The translations under genes and the position numbers were made by a program. The notes under the pieces are model-generated. The model did not search any database, was not told the origin of the DNA, and worked only from the letters and a program-made list of their open reading frames with translations. Positions 1 to 9,137 of a DNA stretch of 64,000 bases are shown here, piece after piece. Origin of the DNA: Micromonospora sp. RHAY321. GTDB lineage: Bacteria > Actinomycetota > Actinomycetes > Mycobacteriales > Micromonosporaceae. Position 1 is the stretch's first letter. Each line of letters opens with the position of its first letter. The DNA is taken from positions 248,001 through 312,000 of the forward strand of contig NZ_JAMHIW010000005.1 in NCBI RefSeq assembly GCF_023896955.1. The letters are read 5' to 3'.

Positions 1-1
1 C

Positions 2-262
2 CGGGGCGCCACGGTGCAACTCCACGTGGCTGGCCCGGCGCCGGCGGCGGAGGTGCCGGACGTGGTCGGTGACGACTGCGCGGACGCCGCCGCGGACCTG
101 GTCGAGGAGGGCCTCTACCCGCGCTACCGCAGCGGACGCACCGGAGAGGTCAGCCGGCAGGAACCGGCCGAGGACGGCGCGGCCCGCTGGAACGACGAGG
201 TCAGCATCTGGTGTGGGGCGGCAGCGCCACCCAGCCTGCCGAGTGTGGGACCGACCCTCTGA
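2..262 (+). CDS. C-terminal fragment of a PASTA-domain protein (cut by window start)
   Basis: The frame is open from base 2, so the gene begins upstream of the window. The visible 86 residues hold one PASTA-like unit: it opens with VPDVVGDDCADAAADLVEEG (about residues 20-39), followed by a YRSG..GEVSRQEPAEDG turn and a final strand ending SIWCG. PASTA units bind peptidoglycan fragments or uncrosslinked stem peptides outside the cell. Two cysteines (in DDCAD and IWCG) could form a disulfide within the unit. The next gene also carries a PASTA unit, so the two may be functionally related. Whether a kinase or other domain lies upstream cannot be seen. The GTG at base 14 is internal to the open frame and is probably not the start. 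Confidence 0.7.
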   Translation, partial: RGATVQLHVAGPAPAAEVPDVVGDDCADAAADLVEEGLYPRYRSGRTGEVSRQEPAEDGAARWNDEVSIWCGAAAPPSLPSVGPTL

Positions 263-451
263 TCCCTGGCTCGGTGACCAACGACCGCCAGCGGCGGCCG
301 GCGCGGGGTCGCCGGAGATCGGGTCGTCCCGATCGTCGACACCGGTTCGGGCCGGGCGGTTCGGGCCGCTGATACCAGCCGATCCCGGTGTGGGCGGTTA
401 GGTTGGCGGTCGAGGGCCACGGCGCCCGTCCGGTTCGGGAAAGGACGTGCG

Positions 452-1399
452 ATGAGCGACGACCGCCAGGAGCCGCCCGCCGGGGATCACGACGACGACC
501 GGACCCGTCCCCTGCCGCCCGCCGCCGACCAGCCGGAGCCGCCACAACCGGCCGAGCCCTCCACCCCGCCCCGCACCGCGTCGCCGGACGAGACCGCACC
601 GCTGGACCGGGCCGCCGGACCCGACCAGACGGCGCCGATCGACCGCACCGCTCCGGCCGGCCCGGCCGCGTCGCCGGACCAGACCATGCCCATCGACCGC
701 GCGGCGTCGTCCGGTCCCGGCGCGCCGGCCGACCGGACCATGCCGATCGACCGCGCCGCGCCGTCGCAGCCGGGCGGGCCGGTGGACCGGACCGCGCGGA
801 TGCCCGCGGAGCCGTCCACTCCGCCGCCGCCGTGGTCCGGGCGGGCGGAGGTGCGGGCGCCGCGACCGGCCGAGCCCGCCGGAGAGTGGTACGCCGAGGA
901 GCAGGGCGGCCGCCGCTGGTGGATGCCGATCCTCTGGGGCGTGCTCGCGCTGCTGCTCGCGGGCCTGCTCGGGGCGGCGCTCTGGGTGGTGCTCGCCGCG
1001 CGGGACGACGACCCGGACGACCCGCGGACCACGCCGTCGCTTCCGCCGGCCAGTGCCACCACCGCGGCCCCGACCAGCGCGGCGCCGACCTCGGCGGCCC
1101 CGACCAGCGAGTCACCGAGCAGCCCGGCGGCCACCACCGAGCCGGTCGAGGTGCCGGTGCCGCCGGTCACCGGCCTGCCGCAGGCAACCGCCGAAGGGCT
1201 GCTGGACCGCCTCGGTGTGACCTACCGGGTGGTGTACCGCCCGTCCGAGTTGCCGCCGGGAACGGTGGTGGGCACCGAGCCGGGGGCCGGCACGACGGTG
1301 GCGACCGACGACCAGGTACTGCTGATCGTCTCGCAGGCCCGGCCCTCGACCGGGGTCAGTCCGACGGTGCCGAGGCCGACGGTGACGAACACGCCGTGA
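452..1399 (+). CDS. Single-pass membrane protein with one extracellular PASTA unit and a repeat-rich cytoplasmic region
   Basis: 315 residues, ATG start after an AAAGGA ribosome site. Residues 1-150 are Pro/Ala/Asp-rich and disordered, with an 18-residue tandem repeat of the type TMPIDRAAPSQPGGPVDR (about residues 48-115). One membrane segment follows (about 155-182, starting WWMPILWGVL), then a Ser/Thr/Ala/Pro linker and one C-terminal PASTA unit (about 230-300, starting VPPVTGLPQATAEGLLDRLG). The topology resembles a PASTA kinase whose kinase domain has been replaced by a disordered tail. It may sense or bind wall fragments; the repeated Thr-Pro-containing units could be kinase targets, which is inference. 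No catalytic domain is visible. Confidence 0.8.
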   Translation: MSDDRQEPPAGDHDDDRTRPLPPAADQPEPPQPAEPSTPPRTASPDETAPLDRAAGPDQTAPIDRTAPAGPAASPDQTMPIDRAASSGPGAPADRTMPIDRAAPSQPGGPVDRTARMPAEPSTPPPPWSGRAEVRAPRPAEPAGEWYAEEQGGRRWWMPILWGVLALLLAGLLGAALWVVLAARDDDPDDPRTTPSLPPASATTAAPTSAAPTSAAPTSESPSSPAATTEPVEVPVPPVTGLPQATAEGLLDRLGVTYRVVYRPSELPPGTVVGTEPGAGTTVATDDQVLLIVSQARPSTGVSPTVPRPTVTNTP

Positions 1400-1406
1400 C
1401 CGGCGC

Positions 1407-1841
1407 TCACCACATGCGGCGGCGGGTGCCGACCAGGCCGAGGCCGGCCAGCGAGATGGTGAGGCCGAAGATTCCGGACCAGAACAGTGAGCGGCGGACG
1501 TCCGTCTCGGTGTGCCGGGCAGGAGCCGCCTCGGTGATCTCCTGGCGGCCGTCGTACTGACCGCCCGCACCGGCACCGGCCGCAGGACCGGTCGGGTCGG
1601 TGCTGTGGGTGGGGGCGCCGGCGCCGATCCAGCCGGGCTCCTCGTCCACAGGCGGGTCGGCGTCGATCACGGTGATCTCGGGTGCGGGCACCGGCGTGGT
1701 CAGCCGGGTGGACGACATCGCCGGGTCGCGGACCAGGACCAGGACCGTGGTCATGGCCCCGAGCAGGGCGAGGAGTCCGAAGGCGTAGGCGATACGGGAG
1801 CGGTGGTGCCGCCGCAGGGCGGGCTGATTGACCATGACCAT
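1407..1841 (-). CDS. Small membrane protein with two predicted membrane segments
   Basis: 144 residues from the ATG at 1841 (a second ATG two codons on, at 1835, is equally possible). There are two hydrophobic segments, one near residues 15-37 (starting YAFGLLALLGAM) and one near the C-terminus (starting LFWSGIFGLTISLAG). They are separated by a Pro/Asp/Gly-rich loop that is probably extracytoplasmic. I do not recognise a family. It is convergent with the PASTA gene, with only 7 bases between the stop codons. A longer upstream reading of the frame is Arg-rich and looks non-coding. Confidence 0.6.
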   Translation of the reverse strand: MVMVNQPALRRHHRSRIAYAFGLLALLGAMTTVLVLVRDPAMSSTRLTTPVPAPEITVIDADPPVDEEPGWIGAGAPTHSTDPTGPAAGAGAGGQYDGRQEITEAAPARHTETDVRRSLFWSGIFGLTISLAGLGLVGTRRRMW

Positions 1842-1939
1842 CCCAGGCTCAGGGCCCTGGACGCGCGGGTGGAACGGTGCCGGGGTGGGCGTACCAATTC
1901 TATGGCGACGGCACGCCCACCGGCGGCGGATCGCGTTGG

Positions 1940-2224
1940 TCAGCCCACCCGGACGGGAGTACGGACGACGGGGCGCCGGGTCCGTACGGTGTGCGGGCGG
2001 GCCTCCGGTGCGGACTGCACCTGTTGCAGCCCTTCCCGCTGGACGAAGATCGACCGTCGGGTGACCGCGTCGCCCGCCGCGTTCAACTCGTAGCCGTCGA
2101 GCCAGAGCCAACCGTCGTAGGTCGGCCAGTCGAGCACCCGGATCACCCGGTATCTGATGGGCCTGAGGAACTGGACACTCGCCGCGCGAGTCACGTGCAG
2201 TACGTCACCGGAGCGGGGAAGCAC
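1940..2224 (-). CDS. Conserved actinobacterial hypothetical protein
   Basis: 94 residues, GTG start with CAGGAG five bases upstream. The core (SVQFLRPIRYRVIRVLDWPT, then YDGWLWLDGYELNAAGDAV) is a compact beta-rich sequence that I recognise as recurring in Streptomyces and Micromonospora proteins of about this size, without a known function. The tail after about residue 70 is Arg/Pro-rich and poorly structured. There is no signal peptide or membrane segment. It reads away from the DUF5753 regulator gene across a 626-base gap. Confidence 0.65.
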   Translation of the reverse strand: MLPRSGDVLHVTRAASVQFLRPIRYRVIRVLDWPTYDGWLWLDGYELNAAGDAVTRRSIFVQREGLQQVQSAPEARPHTVRTRRPVVRTPVRVG

Positions 2225-2850
2225 ATGGGCTCCTGGGGAGGTCGGCCGGCGGTTGCGCCAGCGGTGACTGATCGGGGGAACGCCTCGGCCCGGTGACGGG
2301 ATCGCGCCTCGGGGACCGGTGGTGCGGTTGGTGGTGGTCGGGCCGTACTCCGCTGGTGGCGTGCCGCCACCCGACCATCACTCGACTGCTTCCGGGAACC
2401 GCGCCCGCCGCCGCAGCTTGCCGGCTTGCAGCGGCGGGGTCTTCACCCCGGAGCAGGTCTCGGTGTCGCTGGCCGGGCCCGCGTCGCATCGGCTTCCCCG
2501 GATCGGTGGGATGACCACACCGGGGGACCGGACGGAGACGCTGAGTGATCCGTGCCATACGGACAGACTGCATCAGGGACGTGCTTCATGCAAGTTGCAC
2601 GTCGACTTTTGCCTATACGTGAGTCGCTGATCGAAAGCGGCGCTTGAAGCCATCCGCGTCCGGACGGCACACTGAGGGCCGGTTTCGCCCGTCGCGGCCG
2701 GCCGATGACCGGCACCACCCCTTTCGCCGCGAACGCTCGCCGGTCGACGGTCGCGCCCCCGGCGGGTGCAGCCAGTGGCGCGTCGACCGGAGGTAGCCCG
2801 AGTGGGGTCGAGCAGCCAGCGGCGAGGATCAGCGAGGCAGTGGTTGCGCC
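2225..2850. other. 626-base intergenic region between divergent genes
   Basis: No convincing gene is seen. The only identifiable elements are the 11-base palindrome at 2589-2599 and a short inverted repeat TCCGT-N5-ACGGA near 2550-2564. The region presumably contains the promoters of the XRE regulator (rightward) and of the 94-residue protein (leftward). Confidence 0.5.
2589..2599. promoter_or_regulatory. Palindrome TGCAAGTTGCA, candidate operator for the XRE regulator
   Basis: TGCAA and TTGCA form perfect inverted arms around a single G. The site lies about 250 bases upstream of the XRE-DUF397 pair in an otherwise gene-free stretch. A palindrome of this size suits a dimeric HTH regulator; autoregulation is inference from position only. 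Confidence 0.3.
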
Positions 2851-3732
2851 ATGAGTGAGCGGCGCAGCCCAACCATCCGACGGCGACGGCTCGGTGCCGA
2901 GCTGCGCCGTCAGCGGGAGTCCGCCGGCATCACCATCGAGGTGGTGGCCGAGCAGTTGGAGTGCTCGGCGTCGAAGATCTCCCGCATCGAGACCGGGCAC
3001 ACGTCGGCCACACCGCGCGACGTCCGCGACATGCTGCGGATCTACGGCGTGGTGGGTGCCGAGAGCGACGAACTCGTGCAGATCGCCCGGGAGGCGCGGC
3101 AGAAGGGCTGGTGGCACCCGTACAGCACGGTGCTGGTCGGTGCGTACGTCGGGCTGGAGGCCGCGGCGAGTTCGATCCGGGCATACGAGCAGCAGGTGGT
3201 GCCCGGTCTGTTGGAGACCGAGGAGTACGCCGGGGCGATGATCCGCGCCGCCCGGCCGGACTTCACGGCCGATCAGGTACATCAGCGGGTGCGTGTCCGT
3301 CTGGGCCGTCAGTCGTTGTTGACCCAGGACGATCCGGTCGATCTGTGGGTGGTGCTCGATGAGGCGGTGGTAAGCAGGCCGGTGGGCGGGGACGAGGTGA
3401 TGCGTGGCCAGCTCAAACGGCTGGTCGAGGTTGCCGAACTGCCGAACGTGACGTTGCAGATCCTGCCCTTCGAGGTGGGTGCGCACGCCGGCATGGACGG
3501 GACCTTCACGATCCTCAGCTTCCCCGAGCCCGGTGATCCGGATGTCGTGTACGCGGAGAACGCCACGGGTGGGCTCTTCCTGGAGAAGAGCGACGAACTA
3601 CAGAAGTACAGCTTCATCTTCGATCACATCCGCGCTGCGGCCATTCGTCCGGAGGAGTCCGTCGCACACATCGCAAAACTGGCAGAGGAGCCGTTGTGGA
3701 AATGGCGACCAAGGGGTTCCCCGTGGACCTGA
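2851..3732 (+). CDS. XRE-family helix-turn-helix regulator with C-terminal DUF5753 domain
   Basis: 293 residues, ATG start. Residues 10-65 form an XRE helix-turn-helix (RRLGAELRRQRESAGITIEV, then EQLECSASKISRIETGH). The remainder matches the DUF5753 domain found in hundreds of actinobacterial regulators: ARQKGWW and YVGLEAAASSIRAYEQQVVP near residue 100, then VPGLLETEEYA, RQSLL and LQILPFEVGAH. Such proteins are typically partnered with a small DUF397 protein and regulate development or secondary metabolism, as in the Streptomyces BldB/AbaA-type families; the ligand is unknown. The DUF397 gene overlaps its 3' end, so the two are translationally coupled. Confidence 0.92.
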   Translation: MSERRSPTIRRRRLGAELRRQRESAGITIEVVAEQLECSASKISRIETGHTSATPRDVRDMLRIYGVVGAESDELVQIAREARQKGWWHPYSTVLVGAYVGLEAAASSIRAYEQQVVPGLLETEEYAGAMIRAARPDFTADQVHQRVRVRLGRQSLLTQDDPVDLWVVLDEAVVSRPVGGDEVMRGQLKRLVEVAELPNVTLQILPFEVGAHAGMDGTFTILSFPEPGDPDVVYAENATGGLFLEKSDELQKYSFIFDHIRAAAIRPEESVAHIAKLAEEPLWKWRPRGSPWT

Positions 3733-3923
3733 CGCAGGCAACGTGGTTCAAGAGCTCGAAGAGCGGGCCGAACTGTGACAACTGCGTGGAGGTGGCGTAC
3801 GTGACCGGGGCGGTCGGAGTGCGGGACTCGAAGGACAAGGCCGGCCCGGCCCTGGTCTTCGCCCCGGGTGACTGGCACGCCTTCGTCGCCGGCACCAGAG
3901 GTGGTGTGTTCGGCTCGGCCTGA
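3696..3923 (+). CDS. DUF397 protein, partner of the upstream XRE regulator
   Basis: 75 residues with the family signature TWFKSSKSGPNCDNCVEVAY, then GVRDSKDKAGPALVFAPGDW (DUF397). The GTG start has GAGGAG five bases upstream and lies 37 bases inside the end of the XRE gene, so translation is coupled. An ATG two codons later is an alternative start. DUF397 proteins act with XRE-DUF5753 regulators, probably as an antitoxin-like or modulating partner; the molecular role is not settled. A strong hairpin terminator follows directly. Confidence 0.92.
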   Translation: MEMATKGFPVDLTQATWFKSSKSGPNCDNCVEVAYVTGAVGVRDSKDKAGPALVFAPGDWHAFVAGTRGGVFGSA

Positions 3924-3933
3924 CCACGTGGGT

Positions 3934-3978
3934 CACGGGGGTCCCCGTCCGGTTCGACCGGACGGGGACCTTCCCGTG
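3934..3978 (+). terminator. Hairpin terminator after the XRE-DUF397 pair
   Basis: GGTCCCCGTCCGGT (3940-3953) and ACCGGACGGGGACC (3957-3970) pair perfectly around a TCG loop. The outer arms CACGGG and CCCGTG extend the stem past a TT bulge. There is no T-tract. Confidence 0.75.
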
Positions 3979-4138
3979 TCCAGCGCCGCCGGGCCACGGG
4001 TGCGTGCCGACGGCGGGCCGGCGAGGTTCCGTCGGGATTCCCGTCGCCACAGCGGGTCCGCCTCGTTGAACCGGTCGGTACGGCGCTGGTCCACGACCCG
4101 CCGCACCGATCCGCAACCGAGCGAGGTAGGCGAGACAG

Positions 4139-4540
4139 ATGACGACGATCGGGTCTGACAACCTCACCAACGGTCCGGGCAAGCCGGAGCGGTTCGGTGG
4201 CAAGTACCGCGGGGCGCGTCGGGACACCGTACTGACCGAGGTGGTCTCGACCGACCAGGAGTTGAGCGGGCGCGAGGGGTCGGCGTCCGAGACGGCCGAC
4301 CCGCCGCTCTCCCTGCCGTCGTTGGACCCGAACCCGCTGGTCGAGCCGTCCTTCCCACCGACCGGCTGGCCGATGGAGGCCGCCGGGTCGCTGGCTGACC
4401 ACCCGTTGCTGCGTGGCCTGCTGATGGAGCTGCCGCCGAAGGGCAGCGTGCCGCCACCGGGCTGGCTGGACCGCTGGTTCGAGGCGACCCGGGCGATCCT
4501 GGAGTTGCTATACGTGCAGGGGCCCGGGCGCTCGCGCTGA
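4139..4540 (+). CDS. Hypothetical protein
   Basis: 133 residues, ATG start, GAGGTAGG about nine bases upstream. The first 90 residues are Pro/Gly/Ser-rich with no fold I recognise. The C-terminal part (about 100-128, PPPGWLDRWFEATRAILELL) looks like one amphipathic helix. No signal peptide. The last 33 bases overlap, tail to tail, the membrane gene on the other strand. Codon use fits the neighbours, so I treat it as real, but the function is unknown. Confidence 0.55.
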   Translation: MTTIGSDNLTNGPGKPERFGGKYRGARRDTVLTEVVSTDQELSGREGSASETADPPLSLPSLDPNPLVEPSFPPTGWPMEAAGSLADHPLLRGLLMELPPKGSVPPPGWLDRWFEATRAILELLYVQGPGRSR

Positions 4541-5107
4541 CCGCTGTGCGTCCGGCCGGGCCCGCTCGGCGAGCCTGCTGTGCCGGAGCGCGTGTCGGAC
4601 GCCGATGGCCAGGATCCCGAGCGCGCCGACGGTGATCGCCGGACCGGTGACGCCCGGTACGGCGAGCAGATCGGTGCCGTTCGCCGCGACCACTGCGGGC
4701 ACGGTCAGCACACCGGTGACCTGCAACGGGAGCCCGATCAGAGGGTGCGCCGCAGCGGCCCGAAGGCCGTACGGCGTGGGTGTCTCCGGCGCTGCGGCGA
4801 ACGCTCCCGCGCCGGCCCGGAGCCGGCGCACCCGGCGTACGGTGCAGACCGCCACCACGAGTGCGGGGAGCCCGGCGAGATTGAGGGCGGCGGCGGCCTG
4901 ATCGGCCGGGGCGTTTCCGGCACTGAACAACCCGGCCGCAAGCACGGTCGCCGTGAGCGTCAGACCCACGAGGGTCAGGATGAGCAGGTGCCCGGCGCGT
5001 CGGCGCAGCGCGCGGGCGCGGCCAAGCCGGGGCAGGCCGTCCGCGACCACGCCGGCGGCCACCCACAGGACGGTGATCGGCAGCAGGGCGGCGAGGGGGC
5101 TATCCAT
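4508..5107 (-). CDS. Predicted polytopic membrane protein
   Basis: 199 residues, ATG at 5107. Hydrophobic segments occur at about residues 5-22, 42-62, 73-90, 120-142 and 150-168, suggesting four or five membrane passes. Loops are Arg-rich (GRARALRRRAGH, VRRVRRLRAG), giving a positive-inside pattern. No catalytic or binding motif is visible and I do not assign a family. It is transcribed divergently from the subtilase gene. Confidence 0.55.
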   Translation of the reverse strand: MDSPLAALLPITVLWVAAGVVADGLPRLGRARALRRRAGHLLILTLVGLTLTATVLAAGLFSAGNAPADQAAAALNLAGLPALVVAVCTVRRVRRLRAGAGAFAAAPETPTPYGLRAAAAHPLIGLPLQVTGVLTVPAVVAANGTDLLAVPGVTGPAITVGALGILAIGVRHALRHSRLAERARPDAQRSARAPGPLHV

Positions 5108-5322
5108 GCTGGTCAGCCTCTCCGATCGGGGCCGTCCGCGAATCCGGGCGCAGCCCTCGTTCGTCCCGGACGCCGTCCCCGTAGGGGGGCATCCTCTCCG
5201 CGTTATGGACGATGCGACATGTTTATCTTCATCACTGCACTGACCTACTCTCGGAAAGATCGGCCGTCATGGATCTGAGCGGGACCCGCGTCGGGCGGCT
5301 GCCGGTCGGAGGGAGGTAAGAG

Positions 5323-7194
5323 ATGCGTCTTGCCCACAGGTCCGCACTCGTCGGGGTGGCAGCACTGACCCTGTTGGCCGCTGCCACACCCGCCCTGGCC
5401 GCCGAACCGTCCGGAGCCATCCGGGCGGCGGGTGGGGACACGGCCGTCGCGGACAGCTACATCGTCGTCTTCAAGGACACCGCCGTCAGCCGGGGCACGG
5501 TCGGCGACAACGCGGACCGGCTGGTCGGCCGGCACGGCGGCACGGTGGCCCGCACCTACGGCGCGGCGCTGCGCGGCTTCGAGGTCCGGGTCGGCGCGAA
5601 GGCCGCCGCGCGGATCGCCGCCGACCCGGCGGTGGCGTACGTCGAGCAGAACCACACCGTCTCGATCGCCGGCACCCAGACCAACCCGCCATCCTGGGGC
5701 CTGGACCGGATCGATCAGCGGAACCTGCCCCTGAACAGCTCGTACACCTACCCGAACACGGCGTCGAACGTCCGCGCCTACATCATCGACACCGGCGTGC
5801 TGTACGGGCACAACGACTTCGGCGGACGGGCCGTCTCCGGCTTCGACGCGGTGGACGGTGGCTCTGCCGACGACTGCAACGGCCACGGCACGCACGTGGC
5901 GGGGACGGTTGGCGGCTCGGCGTACGGGGTGGCCAAGGGTGTTCAGATCGTCGGCGTCCGAGTGCTCAACTGCCAGGGCAGCGGCACCAACGCCCAGGTG
6001 GTGGCCGGTATCGACTGGGTGACCGCGAACGCGGTCAAGCCGGCGGTGGCGAACATGAGCCTCGGTGGTGGCGCCAACAGCTCGATCGACACGGCCGTCA
6101 CGAACTCGATCAACTCTGGCGTCACGTACGCGGTCGCCGCCGGCAACGGCAACGCCCTCGGCGTCCGGCAGAACGCCTGCAACTACTCCCCGGCCCGGGT
6201 CGCCTCCGCGATCACCGTGGGTGCGACGCAGAACAACGACGCCGCGGCGAGCTTCTCCAACTTCGGCACCTGCGTCGACATCCTGGCCCCGGGCGTCAAC
6301 ATCACCTCGGCCTGGTACACCGGCAGCAGCGCGACGAACACGATCAGCGGCACCTCGATGGCGTCGCCGCACGTCGCCGGCGCGGCGGCGCTGGCACTCT
6401 CGGCGAACCCGTCCTGGAGCCCGCAGCAGGTCCGGGACAACCTGGTCAACAACTCCACCCCGAACGTGGTGACCAACGTCGGCACCGGCACCCCGAACCA
6501 GCTGCTCTACGTCGTGAACGGCACCCCGCCGGCCAACGACTTCTCGATCTCGGTGTCGCCGACCTCCGGCTCCACCGCTCCGGGCGGCTCGGTGACGGCC
6601 ACCGTCGGCACGGCCACCACCGCCGGCTCCGCCCAGTCGGTCAGCCTCTCCGCCAGCGGCCTGCCGGCCGGCGCGACCGCGTCGTTCAGCCCGTCGACGG
6701 TGACCTCGGGCGGCTCGTCCACCCTCACCATCGCCACCTCGGCGAGCACCCCCGCTGGCAGCTACCCGGTCACCATCACCGGCAGCGGCGCGGCGGGCAC
6801 CCGCACGGCCACCTACACGTTGACCGTGACCGGTTCGGGTGGCGGCGGCTGCTCCGGCAGCAACGGCACCGACGTCGCGATCCCGGACACCGGCGCCACA
6901 GCGTCCAGCTCGATCACGATCGCCGGCTGCGGCCGCAACGCCTCGGCGTCCTCGACCATCGCCGTGAACATCGTGCACACCTACCGCGGTGACCTGGTGA
7001 TCGACCTGGTCGCCCCGGACGGCTCGGCGTACCGGCTGAAGAACAGCAGCTACTTCGACAGCGCCGACAACGTGAACACGACCTACACGGCCAACGTCTC
7101 CAGTGAGGCGGCGAACGGCACCTGGCGACTCCAGGTGCGGGACGTCTACTCCGGGGACACCGGCTACATCAACACCTGGACGCTGACCCTCTGA
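5323..7194 (+). CDS. Secreted subtilisin-like serine protease (S8) with C-terminal P-domain
   Basis: 623 residues. Signal peptide at 1-26 (ending ALAA). Inhibitor-I9 propeptide at about 43-116 ([12 protein letters not shown] to [11 protein letters not shown]). The S8 catalytic domain spans about 125-400, with Asp156 in YIIDTGV, His188 in NGHGTHVAG and Ser345 in [13 protein letters not shown] Ser/Thr-rich Ig-like segment (about 405-500) and a Gly linker lead to a proprotein-convertase P-domain (about 515-623, with [20 protein letters not shown]). This is a complete, active-looking extracellular endopeptidase that would self-process its propeptide. P-domains in bacterial subtilases stabilise the enzyme or bind substrate. 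The gene stands alone with a strong terminator. Confidence 0.96.
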   Translation: MRLAHRSALVGVAALTLLAAATPALAAEPSGAIRAAGGDTAVADSYIVVFKDTAVSRGTVGDNADRLVGRHGGTVARTYGAALRGFEVRVGAKAAARIAADPAVAYVEQNHTVSIAGTQTNPPSWGLDRIDQRNLPLNSSYTYPNTASNVRAYIIDTGVLYGHNDFGGRAVSGFDAVDGGSADDCNGHGTHVAGTVGGSAYGVAKGVQIVGVRVLNCQGSGTNAQVVAGIDWVTANAVKPAVANMSLGGGANSSIDTAVTNSINSGVTYAVAAGNGNALGVRQNACNYSPARVASAITVGATQNNDAAASFSNFGTCVDILAPGVNITSAWYTGSSATNTISGTSMASPHVAGAAALALSANPSWSPQQVRDNLVNNSTPNVVTNVGTGTPNQLLYVVNGTPPANDFSISVSPTSGSTAPGGSVTATVGTATTAGSAQSVSLSASGLPAGATASFSPSTVTSGGSSTLTIATSASTPAGSYPVTITGSGAAGTRTATYTLTVTGSGGGGCSGSNGTDVAIPDTGATASSSITIAGCGRNASASSTIAVNIVHTYRGDLVIDLVAPDGSAYRLKNSSYFDSADNVNTTYTANVSSEAANGTWRLQVRDVYSGDTGYINTWTLTL

Positions 7195-7203
7195 CCTTGT
7201 TCC

Positions 7204-7250
7204 CACGGCCGAGGCCCCACCCGGAACGCCGGGTGGGGCCTCGTGCCGTG
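7204..7250 (+). terminator. Hairpin terminator between subtilase and glycosyltransferase genes
   Basis: GAGGCCCCACCCGG (7211-7224) pairs perfectly with CCGGGTGGGGCCTC (7229-7242) around AACG. CACGGC and GCCGTG extend the base of the stem. It lies between convergent genes and may serve both. Confidence 0.8.
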
Positions 7251-7260
7251 CCGATCAGGG

Positions 7261-8067
7261 TCAGACCGCGAAGGTGGGTGGCCGTTCGGTGGCCGGCGCC
7301 GGAGGGCGGGCCTTCCACAGGCCGGTCTTCTGCCCGGCGAGCCGGGTCAGGTAGGCCGGGTTGAGGATCAGGTAGCGGCGCCAGAGCCGCTTCGGCTCCA
7401 GGCCGAGCCGCCAGAACCACTCGAGCCCGGCACGCTGCATCCACGCCGGCGGCTGGTGCAGCAGCCCGGCGTGGTAGTCGAAGGCCGCGCCGACCGCCAT
7501 CAGCGGCATGTCCAGCAGGGGCCGCATGGCGTACGCGAAGACCTCCTGGCGCGGGCAGCCGAGCCCGACCAGGACCAGCCGGGCACCGCTGGACCGGATC
7601 CGGTCGGCGATCTCGGCGTCCTCACCGGGCTGTACGGCACGGAACTTGGACGGCTCCACCCCGGCGATCTTCAGCGCCGGGAACATCCGCTCCAGGGCCG
7701 GGATCAGCCTGGCCAGGGTCTCCTCGGTCGAGCCGTACAGGTAGACGGGCAGGCCCTCGTCGGCGAAACGGGAGAGCACGTGCAGGGTCAGCGTCGGTCC
7801 GTAGACCCGGTCGGTGAGCCCGGCGTGGTGCAGCAGGTTGAGCGCCCAGCGCACCGGCTGCCCGTCGGGGGTGACCACGTCGAAGGAGTTGAGCCGCGCG
7901 TTGTGCGCCCGGTCCAGCACCCCGGTCATCACCCCGTGTACGGCCAGCGCGGTCAGCGCGAGTGGACGCCGCTCGTGCGCCGCGCTCACCACCGCCTCGG
8001 TCGCCGTGGCGTAGTCGGTGGCGTCGACCAGGACGCCGAGCACGTTGCGCTTCGTCTGAGTGGTCAT
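7261..8067 (-). CDS. WecG/TagA/CpsF-family glycosyltransferase
   Basis: 268 residues from the ATG at 8067, whose ATGA overlaps the stop of the upstream epimerase. Family hallmarks: [12 protein letters not shown] (D and Q motifs, about residue 68), [31 protein letters not shown] and [25 protein letters not shown] near the C-terminus. The family transfers a sugar (for example N-acetylmannosaminuronate, or N-acetylmannosamine in teichoic-acid synthesis) from a nucleotide donor to a lipid-linked acceptor at the inner face of the membrane. With the coupled epimerase it points to synthesis of a surface glycan; the sugar cannot be read from sequence. No membrane segment. Confidence 0.92.
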   Translation of the reverse strand: MTTQTKRNVLGVLVDATDYATATEAVVSAAHERRPLALTALAVHGVMTGVLDRAHNARLNSFDVVTPDGQPVRWALNLLHHAGLTDRVYGPTLTLHVLSRFADEGLPVYLYGSTEETLARLIPALERMFPALKIAGVEPSKFRAVQPGEDAEIADRIRSSGARLVLVGLGCPRQEVFAYAMRPLLDMPLMAVGAAFDYHAGLLHQPPAWMQRAGLEWFWRLGLEPKRLWRRYLILNPAYLTRLAGQKTGLWKARPPAPATERPPTFAV

Positions 8068-9137
8068 GCCTGCGGCACCCACTTGTCCACGTTGGCCTCG
8101 TAGATCTCCCGCAGGATCATCGGCACGTCGTAGGTGATCCTCCAGTCCGGGTACTGCTTCTCGAACCGGTCCATGCTGCTGACGTACCACTGGTGGTCGC
8201 CGGTGCGGTTCTGCTCGACGTAGTTGATCCGCGCCTCGCGGCCGGTGATCTCCTCGGCGATCCGGAACGCCTCGATGTGCGAGGTGTTGGAGTGCCGGCC
8301 CCCGCCGAGGTTGTAGACCTCCGCCGAGCGTGGCGCCCGGAAGAACGCCTCGAACGCGGTCAGCACGTCATGCGAGTGGATCGCGTCGCGGACCATCTTG
8401 CCCTTGTAGCCGAACAGGTTGTATGTCCGGCCCTCCATCACGCAGCGCATCAGGTACGCCAGGAACCCGTGCAGCTCGGCCGCCGAGTGCGCCGGGCCGG
8501 TCAGCGTGCCGCCCCGGAAGCAGGCTGTCCTCATGTCGAAGTAGCGCCCGTACTCCTGGACCATCACGTCCGCGGCGACCTTCGAGGCGCCGAAGACCGA
8601 GTGCAGCGAGTTGTCGATCGACATCTCTTCGGTGATGCCCTTGTACCAGCGGTGGTCCTCGGGCAGCTCGTACCGGGTCTCCAGCTCGACCAGCGGCAGG
8701 CTGTTGGGCCGGTCACCGTAGACCTTGTTGGTCGAGCAGTGGATGAACGCCGCGTCGATCGCGTGCAGCCGCGTGTTCTCCAGGATGTTGAGCGTGCCGC
8801 CGGCGTTCACGTCGAAGTCCGTGTACGGCTCCTTGGCCGCCCAGTCGTGACTCGGCTGCGCCGCGCTGTGGATCACCACGGCGATGTCCGACCCGTACTT
8901 CTTGAAGACCTGCTCCAGGCCGTCCCGGTCCCGGATGTCGACTGCGAAGTGGGTGTAGGCGCTGCCCAGGTCCCGGCTCAACCGCTCCAGGCTCCACGAG
9001 GTGGAGCCGTCCTCGCCGAAGAAGTACCGACGCATGTCGTTGTCGATGCCGACGACGTCCAGACCGAGGCCGGCGAAGTGCCGGACCGCCTCGGAGCCGA
9101 TCAGACCGCCCGACCCGGTCACCAACGCGACACTCAC
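8064..9137 (-). CDS. NAD-dependent sugar-nucleotide epimerase/dehydratase (extended SDR)
   Basis: 357 residues from the GTG at 9137, chosen because CAGGAG lies six bases upstream; the ATG at 9155 has no ribosome site. N-terminal Rossmann motif [11 protein letters not shown]. The active-site region reads HCSTNKVYG (Ser/Thr) and later [10 protein letters not shown], where the usual YxxxK tyrosine is Phe182 ahead of Lys186. [13 protein letters not shown] and VYNLGGGR are typical of extended SDRs acting on nucleotide sugars. Related CDP-sugar epimerases work on surface polysaccharide precursors. It is translationally coupled (4-base overlap) to the WecG-type glycosyltransferase, so the pair probably makes and transfers one sugar. 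The missing Tyr could be a subfamily trait or a changed mechanism. Confidence 0.88.
   Translation of the reverse strand: MSVALVTGSGGLIGSEAVRHFAGLGLDVVGIDNDMRRYFFGEDGSTSWSLERLSRDLGSAYTHFAVDIRDRDGLEQVFKKYGSDIAVVIHSAAQPSHDWAAKEPYTDFDVNAGGTLNILENTRLHAIDAAFIHCSTNKVYGDRPNSLPLVELETRYELPEDHRWYKGITEEMSIDNSLHSVFGASKVAADVMVQEYGRYFDMRTACFRGGTLTGPAHSAAELHGFLAYLMRCVMEGRTYNLFGYKGKMVRDAIHSHDVLTAFEAFFRAPRSAEVYNLGGGRHSNTSHIEAFRIAEEITGREARINYVEQNRTGDHQWYVSSMDRFEKQYPDWRITYDVPMILREIYEANVDKWVPQA

Noticed and set aside
2596-2620. TTGCAC and TATACG as a promoter upstream of the XRE gene
   Set aside because: The spacer is only 13 bases, too short for a sigma-70-type promoter.
2443-3486. Long minus-strand open frame opposite the XRE regulator
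   Set aside because: It covers a clear XRE-DUF5753 gene on the other strand, is Arg/Leu/Pro biased and has no domain.
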